DNA of 64,000 nucleotides from Pseudomonadales bacterium (GTDB lineage: Bacteria > Pseudomonadota > Gammaproteobacteria > Pseudomonadales > Azotimanducaceae): the NCBI GenBank assembly GCA_022827245.1, contig JAJDTI010000186.1:1-64000 (forward strand). The letters run 5' to 3'. The notes below the pieces were generated by a model, which had not been told where the DNA came from, did not search any database, and saw nothing but the letters and a program-made list of their open reading frames with translations. The translations under genes and the position numbers were made by a program. Below are positions 16,979 through 25,785 of the stretch, piece by piece; the stretch's first letter is position 1; each line of letters starts with the position of its first letter.

Positions 16979-18499
16979 ATGCAAACGGACCATTTCGACG
17001 TCGTCATCGTGGGAGCCGGACTGTCCGGCATCGGCGCCGCGTGCCACCTCAGGCGCGAGTGCCCGACCAAGACCTTCGTGCTCCTCGACCGCCGCGACGC
17101 CATCGGCGGCACCTGGGACATCTTCCGCTACCCGGGCGTGCGCTCCGACAGCGACATGCACACGCTCGGCTACGACTTCAAGCCCTGGAAGGCCGCGAAG
17201 GCCATCGCCGACGGGCCCGCCATCCTCGACTACGTGCGGGAGACGGCCACGGAAAACGACATCGAGGGCCACATCCGCTTCCACCACCTCGTCGAGGGCG
17301 CGTCGTGGGACAGCGCGTCCTGCCGCTGGACCGTCACGGCGCGCCGGACCGAACACGGCGACACGGCCTCCTTCACCTGCAACTTCCTCTACATGTGCGC
17401 GGGGTACTACAGCTACGAGGGCGGGCATCTGCCGGAGTTCCCCGGCATCGAGCGGTACCGGGGCACCGTCGTGCATCCGCAGTTCTGGCCAGAGGACCTC
17501 GACTACCGGGACAAGCGCGTCGTCGTGATCGGCAGCGGCGCGACGGCCATGACCCTCGTGCCGGCCATGGCCGAGAACGGCGCGCAGGTGGCCATGGTGC
17601 AGCGCTCGCCGACCTACGTGGTCTCCCGGCCCGACGAGGACGCGATCGCGAACCGGCTGCGCAGGTGGCTGCCCGAGCGGCTCGCCTACGCGATCACGCG
17701 CTGGAAGAACGTGACGCTGGGGCGGTTCTTCTACCACAACACCCGCGTGCGCCCGGAGCGGGTGAAGGCGATGCTGCTCAAGGGCGTGCGCGCCGCCCTC
17801 GGCCCGGACTACGACGTGGAGACCCACTTCACGCCCCGCTACAACCCCTGGGACCAGCGCCTCTGCCTGATTCCGAACGCCGACCTGTTCCGCACGATCA
17901 ATTCCGGCGCGGTGGAGGTGGTCACCGACACCATCGACACGTTCACCGAGGACGGCCTGAAGCTCGATTCCGGACGGGAACTCCCCGCCGACATCGTCGT
18001 CACCGCCACCGGACTGCGGCTCGTCACGGTCGGCGAGGTCTCCTTCGACGTCGACGGCGAACCCGTGCGCTTCCCGGACACCGTCGCCTACAAGGGCACG
18101 ATGTACTCGGGCGTTCCCAACCTCGCCTCCACGTTCGGCTACATCAACGCATCGTGGACACTGCGCGCGGACCTGATCGCGCGTTTCGTCTGCAAGGTGC
18201 TCAACCACATGGACGCTACGGGCACGCGCCGGTGCACGCCGCGCCTGCGGGAGGAAGACCGCGACATGGCGCTCCGGCCGTTCGTGGACGACTTCTCCTC
18301 CGGCTATTTCGCCCGCGCCCTGCACCTCCTGCCGAAGCAGGGCGACCGGGACCCGTGGCGCAACACGCAGAACTACGCCTACGAGCGCAAGCTGATCGGA
18401 CGGGCGCGCCTCGACGACGGGGCCCTGGTGTTCGAGGGTCCGGCCGAGGCATCCGCCACCGCCGACTCCGGGCTGCAGCGCGTCGCCGCCGGCGGCTGA
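16979..18499 (+). CDS. Flavin-containing / Baeyer-Villiger-type monooxygenase
   Basis: A 506-residue FAD/NADPH monooxygenase. The first Rossmann motif is GAGLSG (12-17), GGTWD with RYPGVRSDSDM follows, the fingerprint F/Y-x-G-x3-H-x3-W-P is present as YRGTVVHPQFWP, and the NADPH motif is VIGSGATAM. ATVVTG-like IVVTATGLR closes the FAD domain. It converts ketones to esters or oxidises heteroatoms. ATG 16979 has GGAG 4 bases upstream. The amidohydrolase gene follows 25 bases later on the same strand. Confidence 0.9.
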   Translation: MQTDHFDVVIVGAGLSGIGAACHLRRECPTKTFVLLDRRDAIGGTWDIFRYPGVRSDSDMHTLGYDFKPWKAAKAIADGPAILDYVRETATENDIEGHIRFHHLVEGASWDSASCRWTVTARRTEHGDTASFTCNFLYMCAGYYSYEGGHLPEFPGIERYRGTVVHPQFWPEDLDYRDKRVVVIGSGATAMTLVPAMAENGAQVAMVQRSPTYVVSRPDEDAIANRLRRWLPERLAYAITRWKNVTLGRFFYHNTRVRPERVKAMLLKGVRAALGPDYDVETHFTPRYNPWDQRLCLIPNADLFRTINSGAVEVVTDTIDTFTEDGLKLDSGRELPADIVVTATGLRLVTVGEVSFDVDGEPVRFPDTVAYKGTMYSGVPNLASTFGYINASWTLRADLIARFVCKVLNHMDATGTRRCTPRLREEDRDMALRPFVDDFSSGYFARALHLLPKQGDRDPWRNTQNYAYERKLIGRARLDDGALVFEGPAEASATADSGLQRVAAGG

Positions 18500-18524
18500 C
18501 GGCGCCGCGGCGGGGCGAACGCAC

Positions 18525-19673
18525 ATGCCATACATCGAAGGCCGCGTCGTTCACGACGCCGACTCGCACGTCATGGAAACGACGGGCTGGCTGGACGAAT
18601 TCGCCACCGTCCGCGTGCGCGACGCGTTCAACGCCCGCATGGGGCGCCGCGAACTCGACGCGATCGTGGCCCGGCACGACGATCCCGCGTACCGCGCCCG
18701 GGACGCCGACGAGATCATGGCGCGCAAGAACTACCATGCGACCGGCGCCACGCGTCGGGAGGACCGCCCGCTCGCGCTCGACCTGATCGGCGTCGCGAGC
18801 CAGCTCGTCTTCCCGACCTCGCCCAACGTCTGGCTCGAGGGACTCGAGCACGGCGACGACCTCGACCTCCTCTACGGCGGCGCGAGCGCCACGAACCGTG
18901 CCCAGGTCGCGTTCTGTTCGGTCGACCCGCGCCTGCTGCCGGTGGGCTACGTTCCCCTCGCGGATCTCGAGCGCGCGCCCAGGGCCGCCGCCGAGGCGCT
19001 CGAGCTTGGCTGCCGCGCGCTCCTGATCCCGTGGGCATGCCCGAAGGCGCACGCCACGAGCCACGTCGCCCTGGACGCAGTGTGGGCGCAAGCCGCGGAA
19101 GCCGGCGTGCCGATCCTGCTGCACGTCGGCAACGCCGACCGCGTCCTGCCGCCGGCCCACGCGAACAACGGCCTGCCCCGCGTGCCGGACTTTCACGGCG
19201 GCGAGGAGAACTTCCGTTCCGTCTCCTACATGGCGATCCCCCACGGACCCATGCAGGCGCTGTCGCTGCTGATCCTGGACGGCGTGCTCGACCGTTTCGA
19301 GGCTCTGAAGATCGGCGTGATCGAACTCGGCGCCGTCTGGGTGCCCGGCTTCATGCGGCAGCTCGACGCGGCCTTCGAAGCGTTTGGGCGCCACGAGGAG
19401 AGGCTGCAGCGGCTCACCCTCAGACCGAGCGAGTACGTGCGGCGCCAGGTGCGCGTGACGCCCTACCCCACCGAGCCCGCCGGCTGGATCATCGAGCAGT
19501 CGGGGCCGGAGGTCTGCATGTTCTCGTCCGACTACCCGCACGTCGAGGGCGGCCGCAACCCGATGGGGCGGTTCGAGAAGTCCACGGCGTCGGTGAGCGA
19601 GGCGGGTCGGCAGCGGTTCTTCCGGGGGAACTTCGAGGACCTGATGGGGCCGGCGCTGGCTCCAACTTCGTGA
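18525..19673 (+). CDS. Amidohydrolase family 2 protein
   Basis: A 382-residue metal-dependent TIM-barrel protein. DADSHVMET (residues 11-19) provides the first metal site, ILLHVGNADR the mid-barrel His, and MFSSDYPHVEGGRNP the C-terminal Asp/His. It is only distantly similar to the amidohydrolase at 7669. It follows the monooxygenase by 25 bases, so an oxidation-then-cleavage pair is plausible. It ends 95 bases before the ATPase gene. Confidence 0.85.
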   Translation: MPYIEGRVVHDADSHVMETTGWLDEFATVRVRDAFNARMGRRELDAIVARHDDPAYRARDADEIMARKNYHATGATRREDRPLALDLIGVASQLVFPTSPNVWLEGLEHGDDLDLLYGGASATNRAQVAFCSVDPRLLPVGYVPLADLERAPRAAAEALELGCRALLIPWACPKAHATSHVALDAVWAQAAEAGVPILLHVGNADRVLPPAHANNGLPRVPDFHGGEENFRSVSYMAIPHGPMQALSLLILDGVLDRFEALKIGVIELGAVWVPGFMRQLDAAFEAFGRHEERLQRLTLRPSEYVRRQVRVTPYPTEPAGWIIEQSGPEVCMFSSDYPHVEGGRNPMGRFEKSTASVSEAGRQRFFRGNFEDLMGPALAPTS

Positions 19674-19716
19674 GCACTTGACGGCACAACAACCCCGGGG
19701 AAAGGCCGGCCCCGCA

Positions 19717-19745
19717 TGCTATGTTTGCGATCGTGCAGCCACGAT
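19717..19745 (+). promoter_or_regulatory. Extended -10 promoter with ATCGTG/CACGAT operator candidate
   Basis: TGC-TATGTT (19717-19725) is an extended -10 box. Immediately downstream is the perfect inverted repeat ATCGTG (19730-19735), CAGC, CACGAT (19740-19745). The ATPase start is 24 bases further on and has a GGAGG ribosome site. This suggests a separately controlled short transcript for the ATPase-TOPRIM pair. Confidence 0.35.
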
Positions 19746-19768
19746 AGCCGCCCCGCAGGAGGTTAGCC

Positions 19769-21238
19769 ATGCTGACCCGCCTTGAGGTCAACGGCTTCAA
19801 GAATCTGGTCGACTTCTCCCTCGACCTGGGGCCGTACACCTGCATTGCCGGGGCCAACGGCGTAGGGAAGTCGAACATCTTCGATGCCATTCGTTTCCTG
19901 TCGCTCCTCACCGACCGGACCATCAATGAATCAGCGCTGCAGATTCGCAGCTCCGGACAGGACACCGGGCGAATCGCCGACCTCTTCTTCACCATCGACG
20001 GCCGATCCGCGGAAAGGATGGAATTCGCTGCCGAGATGATCGTAGACAGGGAAGTGGTCGACGATTTCGGGCGGCAGGGCAAATCTTCTTCCACGTTTCT
20101 GCGCTACGAGGTCGCTTTCCGTCACGAACCACCGTCTGCTTCGGCGGGGCCGCTGGGGGGCCTCGTTCTGGAGCGCGAGAAGCTGCACCACATTCCGTCC
20201 GGCAAGGCCGTCGAGCGACTTGGGTTCCCGCACTCGGCAGCCAAGTTCCGTAGCAGCGTCATCCACAACACCCGACGCGGTTCCGGCTATATCTCGACCA
20301 CCGACGGCACGACGGCGGAACCCGGCATGATTGTCATTCATCAGGATGGCGGCTCTTCCGGCCGTGCCCGTCCCGCCGCCAAGGCCGAGCGCGCGCCGCG
20401 AACGATCATCGGGACCGAGAACACGGCCGCGACACCCACCATTCTGGCAGCCCGGCGCGAGATGCAGGGTTGGCGCATCCTTGCCCTAGAACCATCCGCC
20501 ATGCGCCGGCCCGACAAGTTCACGGACACACCCGGCATTACGGCGGACGGGGGGCACATTCCGGTCACCCTCGACCATCTTGCACAGAGAGCTTCTGCGT
20601 CGGGGAACGGCTCGGCGCCCGACGACATTCTCGGTCGAATCGTCGCCAGACTGTCCGGGCTGGTCCCCGTGCGTGCCGTCCGCCCCGTCCGAGACGACGT
20701 CCGTCAGCTGTTCTCGATTGAACTGGAGGAGCGCTCGGGTATCTGCCTGCAGGCAAATTCCATCTCCGACGGCACTCTTCGATTCCTCGCCCTGGCAGCC
20801 ATCGCGGAGGCAACGGACACGGCTGGGCTGTACTGCATGGAAGAGCCAGAAAACGGCATCCACCCCGAGAAGCTCTCCGCAATGAGCAGACTGCTGCACG
20901 ATATCGCCGTAGACGCCGACGAAGCGGTCGACGAAGACAATCCACTCCAGCAGGTCATCGTCGCGACGCACTCGCCGTACTTCGTGCAGTTGCAGGCCGA
21001 GCAGGAGCTGGTCCTGGCGAAGAACCCCGCGGTCAGGTCCGCTTCCGGAGAGGCCACCTGGCCTCTCAAGTGCTACCCGATGCAGGGTACCTGGCGTGAT
21101 CGGAAGGACGCCCTCGCGGCAGATGCGACCCCCGGAATCGGCAAACTCGAACTGCTCCCGTACCTGGTGCCACCCGAAGCCCCCCAGACGAGCCTGCCAG
21201 CCGAGTTCTGGCGCGGAGAGTCATCCGCGCGAACATGA
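19769..21238 (+). CDS. AAA/ABC-type ATPase (AAA_21, RecF/OLD-like), probable defence-system ATPase
   Basis: A 489-residue ABC-class ATPase of the SMC/RecF/OLD group. Walker A is GANGVGKS (28-35), the signature-like ISDGT is at about 332, Walker B is YCMEEPENG (about 354-362), and the H-loop is VATHSPYF (about 400). The central insert replaces a coiled coil. It has no nuclease domain of its own. Its stop overlaps the next start (ATGAG), the arrangement of two-gene ATPase-TOPRIM or ATPase-RloB systems. Base composition is visibly less GC-rich than the flanking metabolic genes, which suggests transfer. ATP-driven control of a nuclease partner is the likely role. Confidence 0.82.
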   Translation: MLTRLEVNGFKNLVDFSLDLGPYTCIAGANGVGKSNIFDAIRFLSLLTDRTINESALQIRSSGQDTGRIADLFFTIDGRSAERMEFAAEMIVDREVVDDFGRQGKSSSTFLRYEVAFRHEPPSASAGPLGGLVLEREKLHHIPSGKAVERLGFPHSAAKFRSSVIHNTRRGSGYISTTDGTTAEPGMIVIHQDGGSSGRARPAAKAERAPRTIIGTENTAATPTILAARREMQGWRILALEPSAMRRPDKFTDTPGITADGGHIPVTLDHLAQRASASGNGSAPDDILGRIVARLSGLVPVRAVRPVRDDVRQLFSIELEERSGICLQANSISDGTLRFLALAAIAEATDTAGLYCMEEPENGIHPEKLSAMSRLLHDIAVDADEAVDEDNPLQQVIVATHSPYFVQLQAEQELVLAKNPAVRSASGEATWPLKCYPMQGTWRDRKDALAADATPGIGKLELLPYLVPPEAPQTSLPAEFWRGESSART

Positions 21239-21562
21239 GAGTGCGCTTCCTGCTGGCTTGCGAGGGATCATCGGATACCTCGCTCGTCGCCCACATCGAG
21301 AGGATGCTCATCGCATGTGGGGCGTCCGAGGCCGACGGGAGTGCGTTTGCCCACGGACGCCGCGTGGCCGACAGGATCAGCCTGGGACTCACGCCGAAGG
21401 AAGTTCGTGGCCGCGTTCAATAGTCAGAGGAGGCAGCTCGCCGAAGTGCTGTCTCCCGGCGGCTCGCTCGAGAAGGTCGCGTCGTGGGTGCGCTTCAGGG
21501 CGGATCTCGAGTCGGCGCTGACCCGCCTTCGGGACGGAACGAAGCCGCCCTCTGGTCGCTAA
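21235..21562 (+). pseudogene. Internally deleted, frameshifted TOPRIM-like partner of the ATPase
   Basis: ATG 21235 overlaps the ATPase stop. The first 48 or so residues start RVRFLLACEGSSDTSLVAH, with Glu10 in the position of the TOPRIM catalytic Glu, then the frame hits TAG at 21421. In the +1 frame a normal-looking C-terminus continues: KFVAAFNSQRRQLAEVL then SLEKVASWVRFRADLESAL and TAA. The expected middle, including the DxD metal motif of about 100 residues, is absent. An internal deletion joining two frames near 21395 explains this. The effector is therefore probably dead while its ATPase remains open. Confidence 0.65.
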
Positions 21563-21628
21563 GCTCGCTACCCCACGGCCCGGCATGCCATAGAATGCTC
21601 CGCCATTCCCACCCCTGAAGGAGTCTCC

Positions 21629-22765
21629 ATGGAAGTCCACGGCTTCTGCGACGAGCGGTTTACGCCGGTACGCGAGGTCTTCGAGCGCAACTTCGAAGAG
21701 CAGGGGGAGGTCGGCGCGACCTTCGCGGCGACCGTGGAGGGGGAGTTCGTGGTCGACCTGTGGGCCGGGCACGCGGACCTCGCCCGCACGCGGCCGTGGG
21801 AGGAGGACACGATCGTCAACGTCTACTCGACGACCAAGACGATGTCCTTCCTGTGCGGGCTGCTGCTCGCGGATCGTGGTCTGCTCGACTTCCACGCGAA
21901 GGTGACGGACTACTGGCCCGAGTACGGACAGAACGGCAAGGAGCAGACCGAGGTCCGGCACTTCTTCAGTCACGCCGCGGGCCTGCCCGGCTTCGACCCG
22001 TACCTGACGAGCGCCGAGGAGCTCTACGACTGGCAGGGCTGCATCGACAACCTCGTGGCCCAGGCGCCCTGGTGGGAACCGGGCAGCCAGAGCGGGTACC
22101 ACGCCATCACGCAGGGCTTCCTGATCGGGGAGCTCGTGCGGCGCATCGACGGACGCAGCCTCGGCACCTACTTCCGCGAGGAGATCGCGGAGCCCCTCGG
22201 GGCCGACTTCCACATCGGCATGGCGGCGGAGCACTTCGGGCGCGTCGCCGAGATGATCCCGGACACGTCTCCCGTCGACCCCGCCTTCGGAGAACCGGCG
22301 CCCGACTCGATCACCGGGCGGGTGTTCGCGAGTTCGCCCGCCGATACGAACGCCGTCAACACGCCAGGGTGGCGCCAGGCCGAGCTGCCGGCGGCGGGCG
22401 GGCACGGCAACGCCCGGGCGGTGGTGCGCGCACAGACCCCCGTCGCCAACGGCGGGTCGGCGTTCGGCGTGGACCTGCTCTCTCCGGAGGGCTGCCGGGT
22501 CATCCAGGAGGAGCAGACCAACGGCGCCGACGCCGTGCTCATGCTGCCGGTACGGTTCGGCATGGGCTACGCCTTCCCCAACGAGATGATGCCCATGTCG
22601 CCCAACGAACGGGCCATGTTCTGGGGCGGCGCCGGCGGTTCCACCATCGTCGTGGACCAGGACGCCCGCGTGTGCCTCTCGTACGTCATGAACCAGATGC
22701 GGAACGCGCTGCTCGGCGACCAGCGGGGCGGCAGCCTCGGCAGGGCCTTCTACGAGTCGCTGTGA
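21629..22765 (+). CDS. Beta-lactamase-fold serine hydrolase (EstB-like esterase)
   Basis: A 378-residue cytosolic class C-type hydrolase without a signal peptide. The catalytic SxxK is S67-T-T-K70, the second motif is Tyr in SGYHAITQG (about 150; YxN is replaced by YHA), and the third region is near WGGAGGS. This combination is usual for carboxylesterases of the EstB group rather than beta-lactamases. ATG 21629 is preceded by GAAGGAG. The SDR gene follows 22 bases later. Confidence 0.87.
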   Translation: MEVHGFCDERFTPVREVFERNFEEQGEVGATFAATVEGEFVVDLWAGHADLARTRPWEEDTIVNVYSTTKTMSFLCGLLLADRGLLDFHAKVTDYWPEYGQNGKEQTEVRHFFSHAAGLPGFDPYLTSAEELYDWQGCIDNLVAQAPWWEPGSQSGYHAITQGFLIGELVRRIDGRSLGTYFREEIAEPLGADFHIGMAAEHFGRVAEMIPDTSPVDPAFGEPAPDSITGRVFASSPADTNAVNTPGWRQAELPAAGGHGNARAVVRAQTPVANGGSAFGVDLLSPEGCRVIQEEQTNGADAVLMLPVRFGMGYAFPNEMMPMSPNERAMFWGGAGGSTIVVDQDARVCLSYVMNQMRNALLGDQRGGSLGRAFYESL

Positions 22766-22787
22766 ACAACGGGGGAGGAGCGGAGAC

Positions 22788-23618
22788 ATGAGCGACAAGC
22801 GACTGGCGGGCAAGGTCGCCTGGGTTACCGGCTCGTCCCGGGGGATCGGCCGGGTGGTGGCGGATCACCTGGCGAGCCTCGGGGCCCACGTGGTCGTGCA
22901 CGGCACGACACCCACGTCCACGCGGCAACTGGGCGAGGCGGACTCCCTCGACGCCGTGGCGTCGGAGATCGCCGAAGCCCACGGCGCCGAGGTGCTCGCC
23001 GTGCATGGCGACCTGACCTCCGAATCGGTCGTGGACGATCTTCACGCCCGGATCGTCGAGCGCTTCGGCGCCGTCGACATCCTCATCAACAATGCGGGCG
23101 GCGACATCGGCGTGCGCGGCGTCACGGCCGAGAACGCCGGCAAGCCCCTCGTCAACGACGCGGTCGAGATCCCGATGGAGGACGTACGCATCATCCTGGA
23201 CCGCAACCTCATGACCTGCATCCTCGTGAGCCGCGCGGTCGTCCCGTCGATGATCGAGCGGGAACAGGGCTGGATCGTCACCATCGGCAGCATCGCGGGA
23301 CTCTCCGGGCACCGCCGCGAAGTGATCTACGCGACGGCGAAGGCGGCCGTGCACGAGTACACGCGCTGCCTGGCGGCGCAGTTGCGCCCGCACGGCGTGT
23401 ACGCGAACGTCATCGCTCCGGGGGAGATCATCACGGCGCGGTTCCTGGCGAGCCGGCCGACCAAGGACGAGCGCAAGGTGCGCGAGGGAGCGCTGACGCG
23501 CTACGGATGGCCCGAGGAGGTCGCGAAGACCGTCGAGTTCCTGGTGACCGAGGACTCTTCTTACATCACCGGGCAGTTGCTGCGCATCGACGGCGGCGCA
23601 CAGATCTTTCCGAGCTGA
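22788..23618 (+). CDS. Short-chain dehydrogenase/reductase, tandem copy A
   Basis: A 276-residue SDR with TGSSRGIG (15-22), NNAGGDIG, catalytic Ser in IGSIAGLSG and YATAK. It differs from the SDR at 24533 at 40 of 276 aligned positions (about 86% identical), with no insertions or deletions. The start ATG 22788 has GGGGGAGGAG upstream. It is followed by the tyrosine phosphatase gene and then by copy B. The substrate is unknown. Confidence 0.9.
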   Translation: MSDKRLAGKVAWVTGSSRGIGRVVADHLASLGAHVVVHGTTPTSTRQLGEADSLDAVASEIAEAHGAEVLAVHGDLTSESVVDDLHARIVERFGAVDILINNAGGDIGVRGVTAENAGKPLVNDAVEIPMEDVRIILDRNLMTCILVSRAVVPSMIEREQGWIVTIGSIAGLSGHRREVIYATAKAAVHEYTRCLAAQLRPHGVYANVIAPGEIITARFLASRPTKDERKVREGALTRYGWPEEVAKTVEFLVTEDSSYITGQLLRIDGGAQIFPS

Positions 23619-23636
23619 GACGGCGGAAACAGCACC

Positions 23637-24536
23637 GTGCAGCGGCCCGACCGACACCGTCTCGCCTCCGCTCGGCCGCGACTGACGGCAATCGGCGTCG
23701 TAACCCTCTGCTCCCTGGCTTACGGCGCGCCAGCGCCGGGAAACCCCGCCGATGTGCCGTTACCGCTTCAGGGAGCGTTCAACCTGCGCGACCTCGGCGG
23801 CCATCGCGTCGCTGACGGGGCCAGGATCAGGTTCGGCGCCGTCTACCGTTCGGATGCACTGAGCGGCCTGACCGATGCCGACCTGCGTCGGGTTGCCGAA
23901 CTGAACCTGCGGACCGTAGTGGACTTCCGCATGGACGAGGAGCGCAAGCTGGGAGGCGCGGACCGGTTGCCGGAAGACCGGGACATCCGCCGGATCAGCC
24001 TGCCGATCAATCCCGCGGACCCGGCGGGTTACGTGGAGAAGCTGCTGGCAGGCGAAGTCGAGTCGGCGGACGAAGCGGCAGCCTACATGAAAGCCTTGTA
24101 CGCAACCCTGGCGCTGGACCACGCCCCGCGATACCGGTCCTTGCTGCAGGCCGTGCTCGACTCGGACGGCGAGCCGCTGCTGTTTCACTGCACCGCCGGC
24201 AAGGACCGCGCCGGTTTGGCCGCCGCCTTTCTCCTGCGCCTGCTGGGCGCTCCCATGAGCACCGTCGAGGCCAACTACCTGGCGTCTCCCCCGGCCCGAC
24301 TGCCGGAAGGCATGGACATCTTCGACGGCATCGACCCCGCCTTGATCGAACCCATGCTCGGCGTCGACGTCGAGTACCTGCGCGAGGCCTTTGCGGCGAT
24401 CGATAGGGCATACGGTTCCTTTGAGGCATATGCGGCGACCGCACTCGGAATCGGTTCGCAGGAACGACGCCGGCTTGCGCGGTTGCTGACCGAACCCGAG
24501 GGCGGGACGCGGAGCGGACCAGGGAGCACGGAGTGA
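23637..24536 (+). CDS. Exported tyrosine phosphatase-like protein (Y_phosphatase3 family)
   Basis: A 299-residue protein with a probable signal peptide (PRLTAIGVVTLCSLAYGAPA). FNLRDLGGHRV (about 48-58) is the family N-terminal motif, and HCTAGKDRAG (184-193) is the phosphatase P-loop with Cys185 and Arg191. The family acts on phosphotyrosine or phosphoinositides. The start is GTG 23637. It sits between two nearly identical SDR genes and overlaps the second (GTGA), which suggests it was captured between the copies or moved with one of them. Confidence 0.87.
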   Translation: MQRPDRHRLASARPRLTAIGVVTLCSLAYGAPAPGNPADVPLPLQGAFNLRDLGGHRVADGARIRFGAVYRSDALSGLTDADLRRVAELNLRTVVDFRMDEERKLGGADRLPEDRDIRRISLPINPADPAGYVEKLLAGEVESADEAAAYMKALYATLALDHAPRYRSLLQAVLDSDGEPLLFHCTAGKDRAGLAAAFLLRLLGAPMSTVEANYLASPPARLPEGMDIFDGIDPALIEPMLGVDVEYLREAFAAIDRAYGSFEAYAATALGIGSQERRRLARLLTEPEGGTRSGPGSTE

Positions 24537-25363
24537 AGGACAGGCGGCTGACCGGCAAGGTCGCATGGGTCACGGGGTCCTCCCGTGGCATCGGCCGGGT
24601 GGTCGCGGATCACTTGGCGAGCCTCGGGTCGACGGTCGTGGTCCACGGCACGACGCCCACCTCCACGCGTCAGCTCGACGAGGCCGAGTCCCTCGAAGCG
24701 GTGGCCGCCGAGATCGCCGACGCCCACGGCGTCGAGGTGCTCGCGGTGCACGGCGACCTCACCTCCGAAACGGTCGTGGACGATCTCCACGCGCACATTC
24801 GCGAGCGCTTCGGCGCCATCGATATCCTGATCAACAACGCCGGCGGCGATATCGGAGCGGGGGGCGTCGAGGCGGAGAACGCCGGCAAGCCCGTCGTCAA
24901 CGACGCCCTCCACATCCCCCTCGAGGACGCGCGCAGCATCCTGGACCGCAACCTGATGACGTGCATCCTCGTCAGCCGGGCGGCGGTCCCCCCGATGATC
25001 GAGCGCGAGCGCGGCTGGATCGTGACCATCGGCAGCATCGCGGGGCTCTCGGGGCAACGCGGCGCGGCGATGTACGCCACGGCGAAGGCCGCCGTGCACG
25101 AGTACACGCGCTGCCTTGCTGCGCAGCTCCGCCCGCACGGCGTCTACGCGAACGTCATTGCGCCGGGCGAGATCATCACGGCGCGCTTTCTCGCAAGCCG
25201 GCCGACGCGCGACGAACGCAAGGTCCGCGAGGGTCCGCTAACCCGTTACGGTTGGCCGGAGGAGGTCGCGAAAGCCGTCGAGTTCCTCGTCACCGCGGAC
25301 GGGTCGTACGTCACCGGACAGGTGCTGCGGCTCGACGGGGGAGCGCAGATCTTTCCGAGTTGA
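24533..25363 (+). CDS. Short-chain dehydrogenase/reductase, tandem copy B
   Basis: A 276-residue SDR, paralogue of 22788-23618. Cofactor motif, NNAGGDIG, catalytic YATAK and the C-terminal DGGAQIFPS are all kept. The start is GTG 24533, overlapping the phosphatase stop. The changes relative to copy A cluster around residues 110-135 and 180-185, near the substrate loop, so the two may differ in specificity. Confidence 0.9.
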   Translation: MKDRRLTGKVAWVTGSSRGIGRVVADHLASLGSTVVVHGTTPTSTRQLDEAESLEAVAAEIADAHGVEVLAVHGDLTSETVVDDLHAHIRERFGAIDILINNAGGDIGAGGVEAENAGKPVVNDALHIPLEDARSILDRNLMTCILVSRAAVPPMIERERGWIVTIGSIAGLSGQRGAAMYATAKAAVHEYTRCLAAQLRPHGVYANVIAPGEIITARFLASRPTRDERKVREGPLTRYGWPEEVAKAVEFLVTADGSYVTGQVLRLDGGAQIFPS

Positions 25364-25435
25364 GCGCGCCGCGCCACGGCCATGCATGTACGCCTTGCGG
25401 AACCTCTCTTCCCCAGAAGTCGACGCGGCAGGCCC

Positions 25436-25475
25436 GACTCGCTAACTTGACTCGCATTGAGTCATCTCGCGACTC
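25436..25475 (+). promoter_or_regulatory. GACTC repeat cluster upstream of the antitoxin gene
   Basis: GACTC occurs at 25436, 25449 and 25471 and inverted (GAGTC) at 25459; the central pair forms GACTC-GCATT-GAGTC. Repeated half-sites like this are typical of operators bound by ribbon-helix-helix antitoxins. The antitoxin ATG is 17 bases downstream. Confidence 0.45.
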
Positions 25476-25491
25476 GACCGTGGAGCTCCCG

Positions 25492-25749
25492 ATGAACCAA
25501 CTGACCCTACGCGGATTCGACGACGAGTTGGCCAAGTGCATCCAGGACCTCGCCCAACGCGAGGGCATATCGTTGAATCGCGCCGCCATGCGGCTGATTC
25601 ACCGGGGAGCGAACCTAGATCATGGGGAGGCGAACGCAGTGGGCTCGTCACTGGATCACCTGATGGGCACCTGGTCCAGTGATGAGGCCGATCGGATCGA
25701 CCGTGCCCTGAAGGACTTCTCCCACATCGACGAGGCCATGTGGAAGTGA
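25492..25749 (+). CDS. VapB-like antitoxin (orphan)
   Basis: An 85-residue protein. The start NQLTLRGFDDELAKCIQDLA resembles a ribbon-helix-helix DNA-binding domain, followed by EGISLNRAAMRLIHRG and the VapB-like tail VGSSLDHLMGTWSSDEAD, which in relatives binds the PIN toxin groove. ATG 25492 is preceded by GGAGCTCCC. The next frame starts in overlap (GTGA) but stops after 12 codons, so the antitoxin has no intact toxin here. The GACTC cluster upstream suggests autoregulation. Confidence 0.72.
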   Translation: MNQLTLRGFDDELAKCIQDLAQREGISLNRAAMRLIHRGANLDHGEANAVGSSLDHLMGTWSSDEADRIDRALKDFSHIDEAMWK

Positions 25750-25784
25750 GAGTCCTGCTCGACGCCAACGCGTGCTCCCGATGA
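25746..25784 (+). pseudogene. Truncated PIN-domain toxin (VapC-like) stub
   Basis: GTG 25746 overlaps the antitoxin stop and encodes VRVLLDANACSR before TGA. VRVLLD-N-- is the usual first strand of VapC toxins, with the first catalytic Asp. The rest of the toxin is missing; a REP hairpin begins 2 bases after the stop, marking the breakpoint. Confidence 0.55.
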
Positions 25785-25785
25785 A

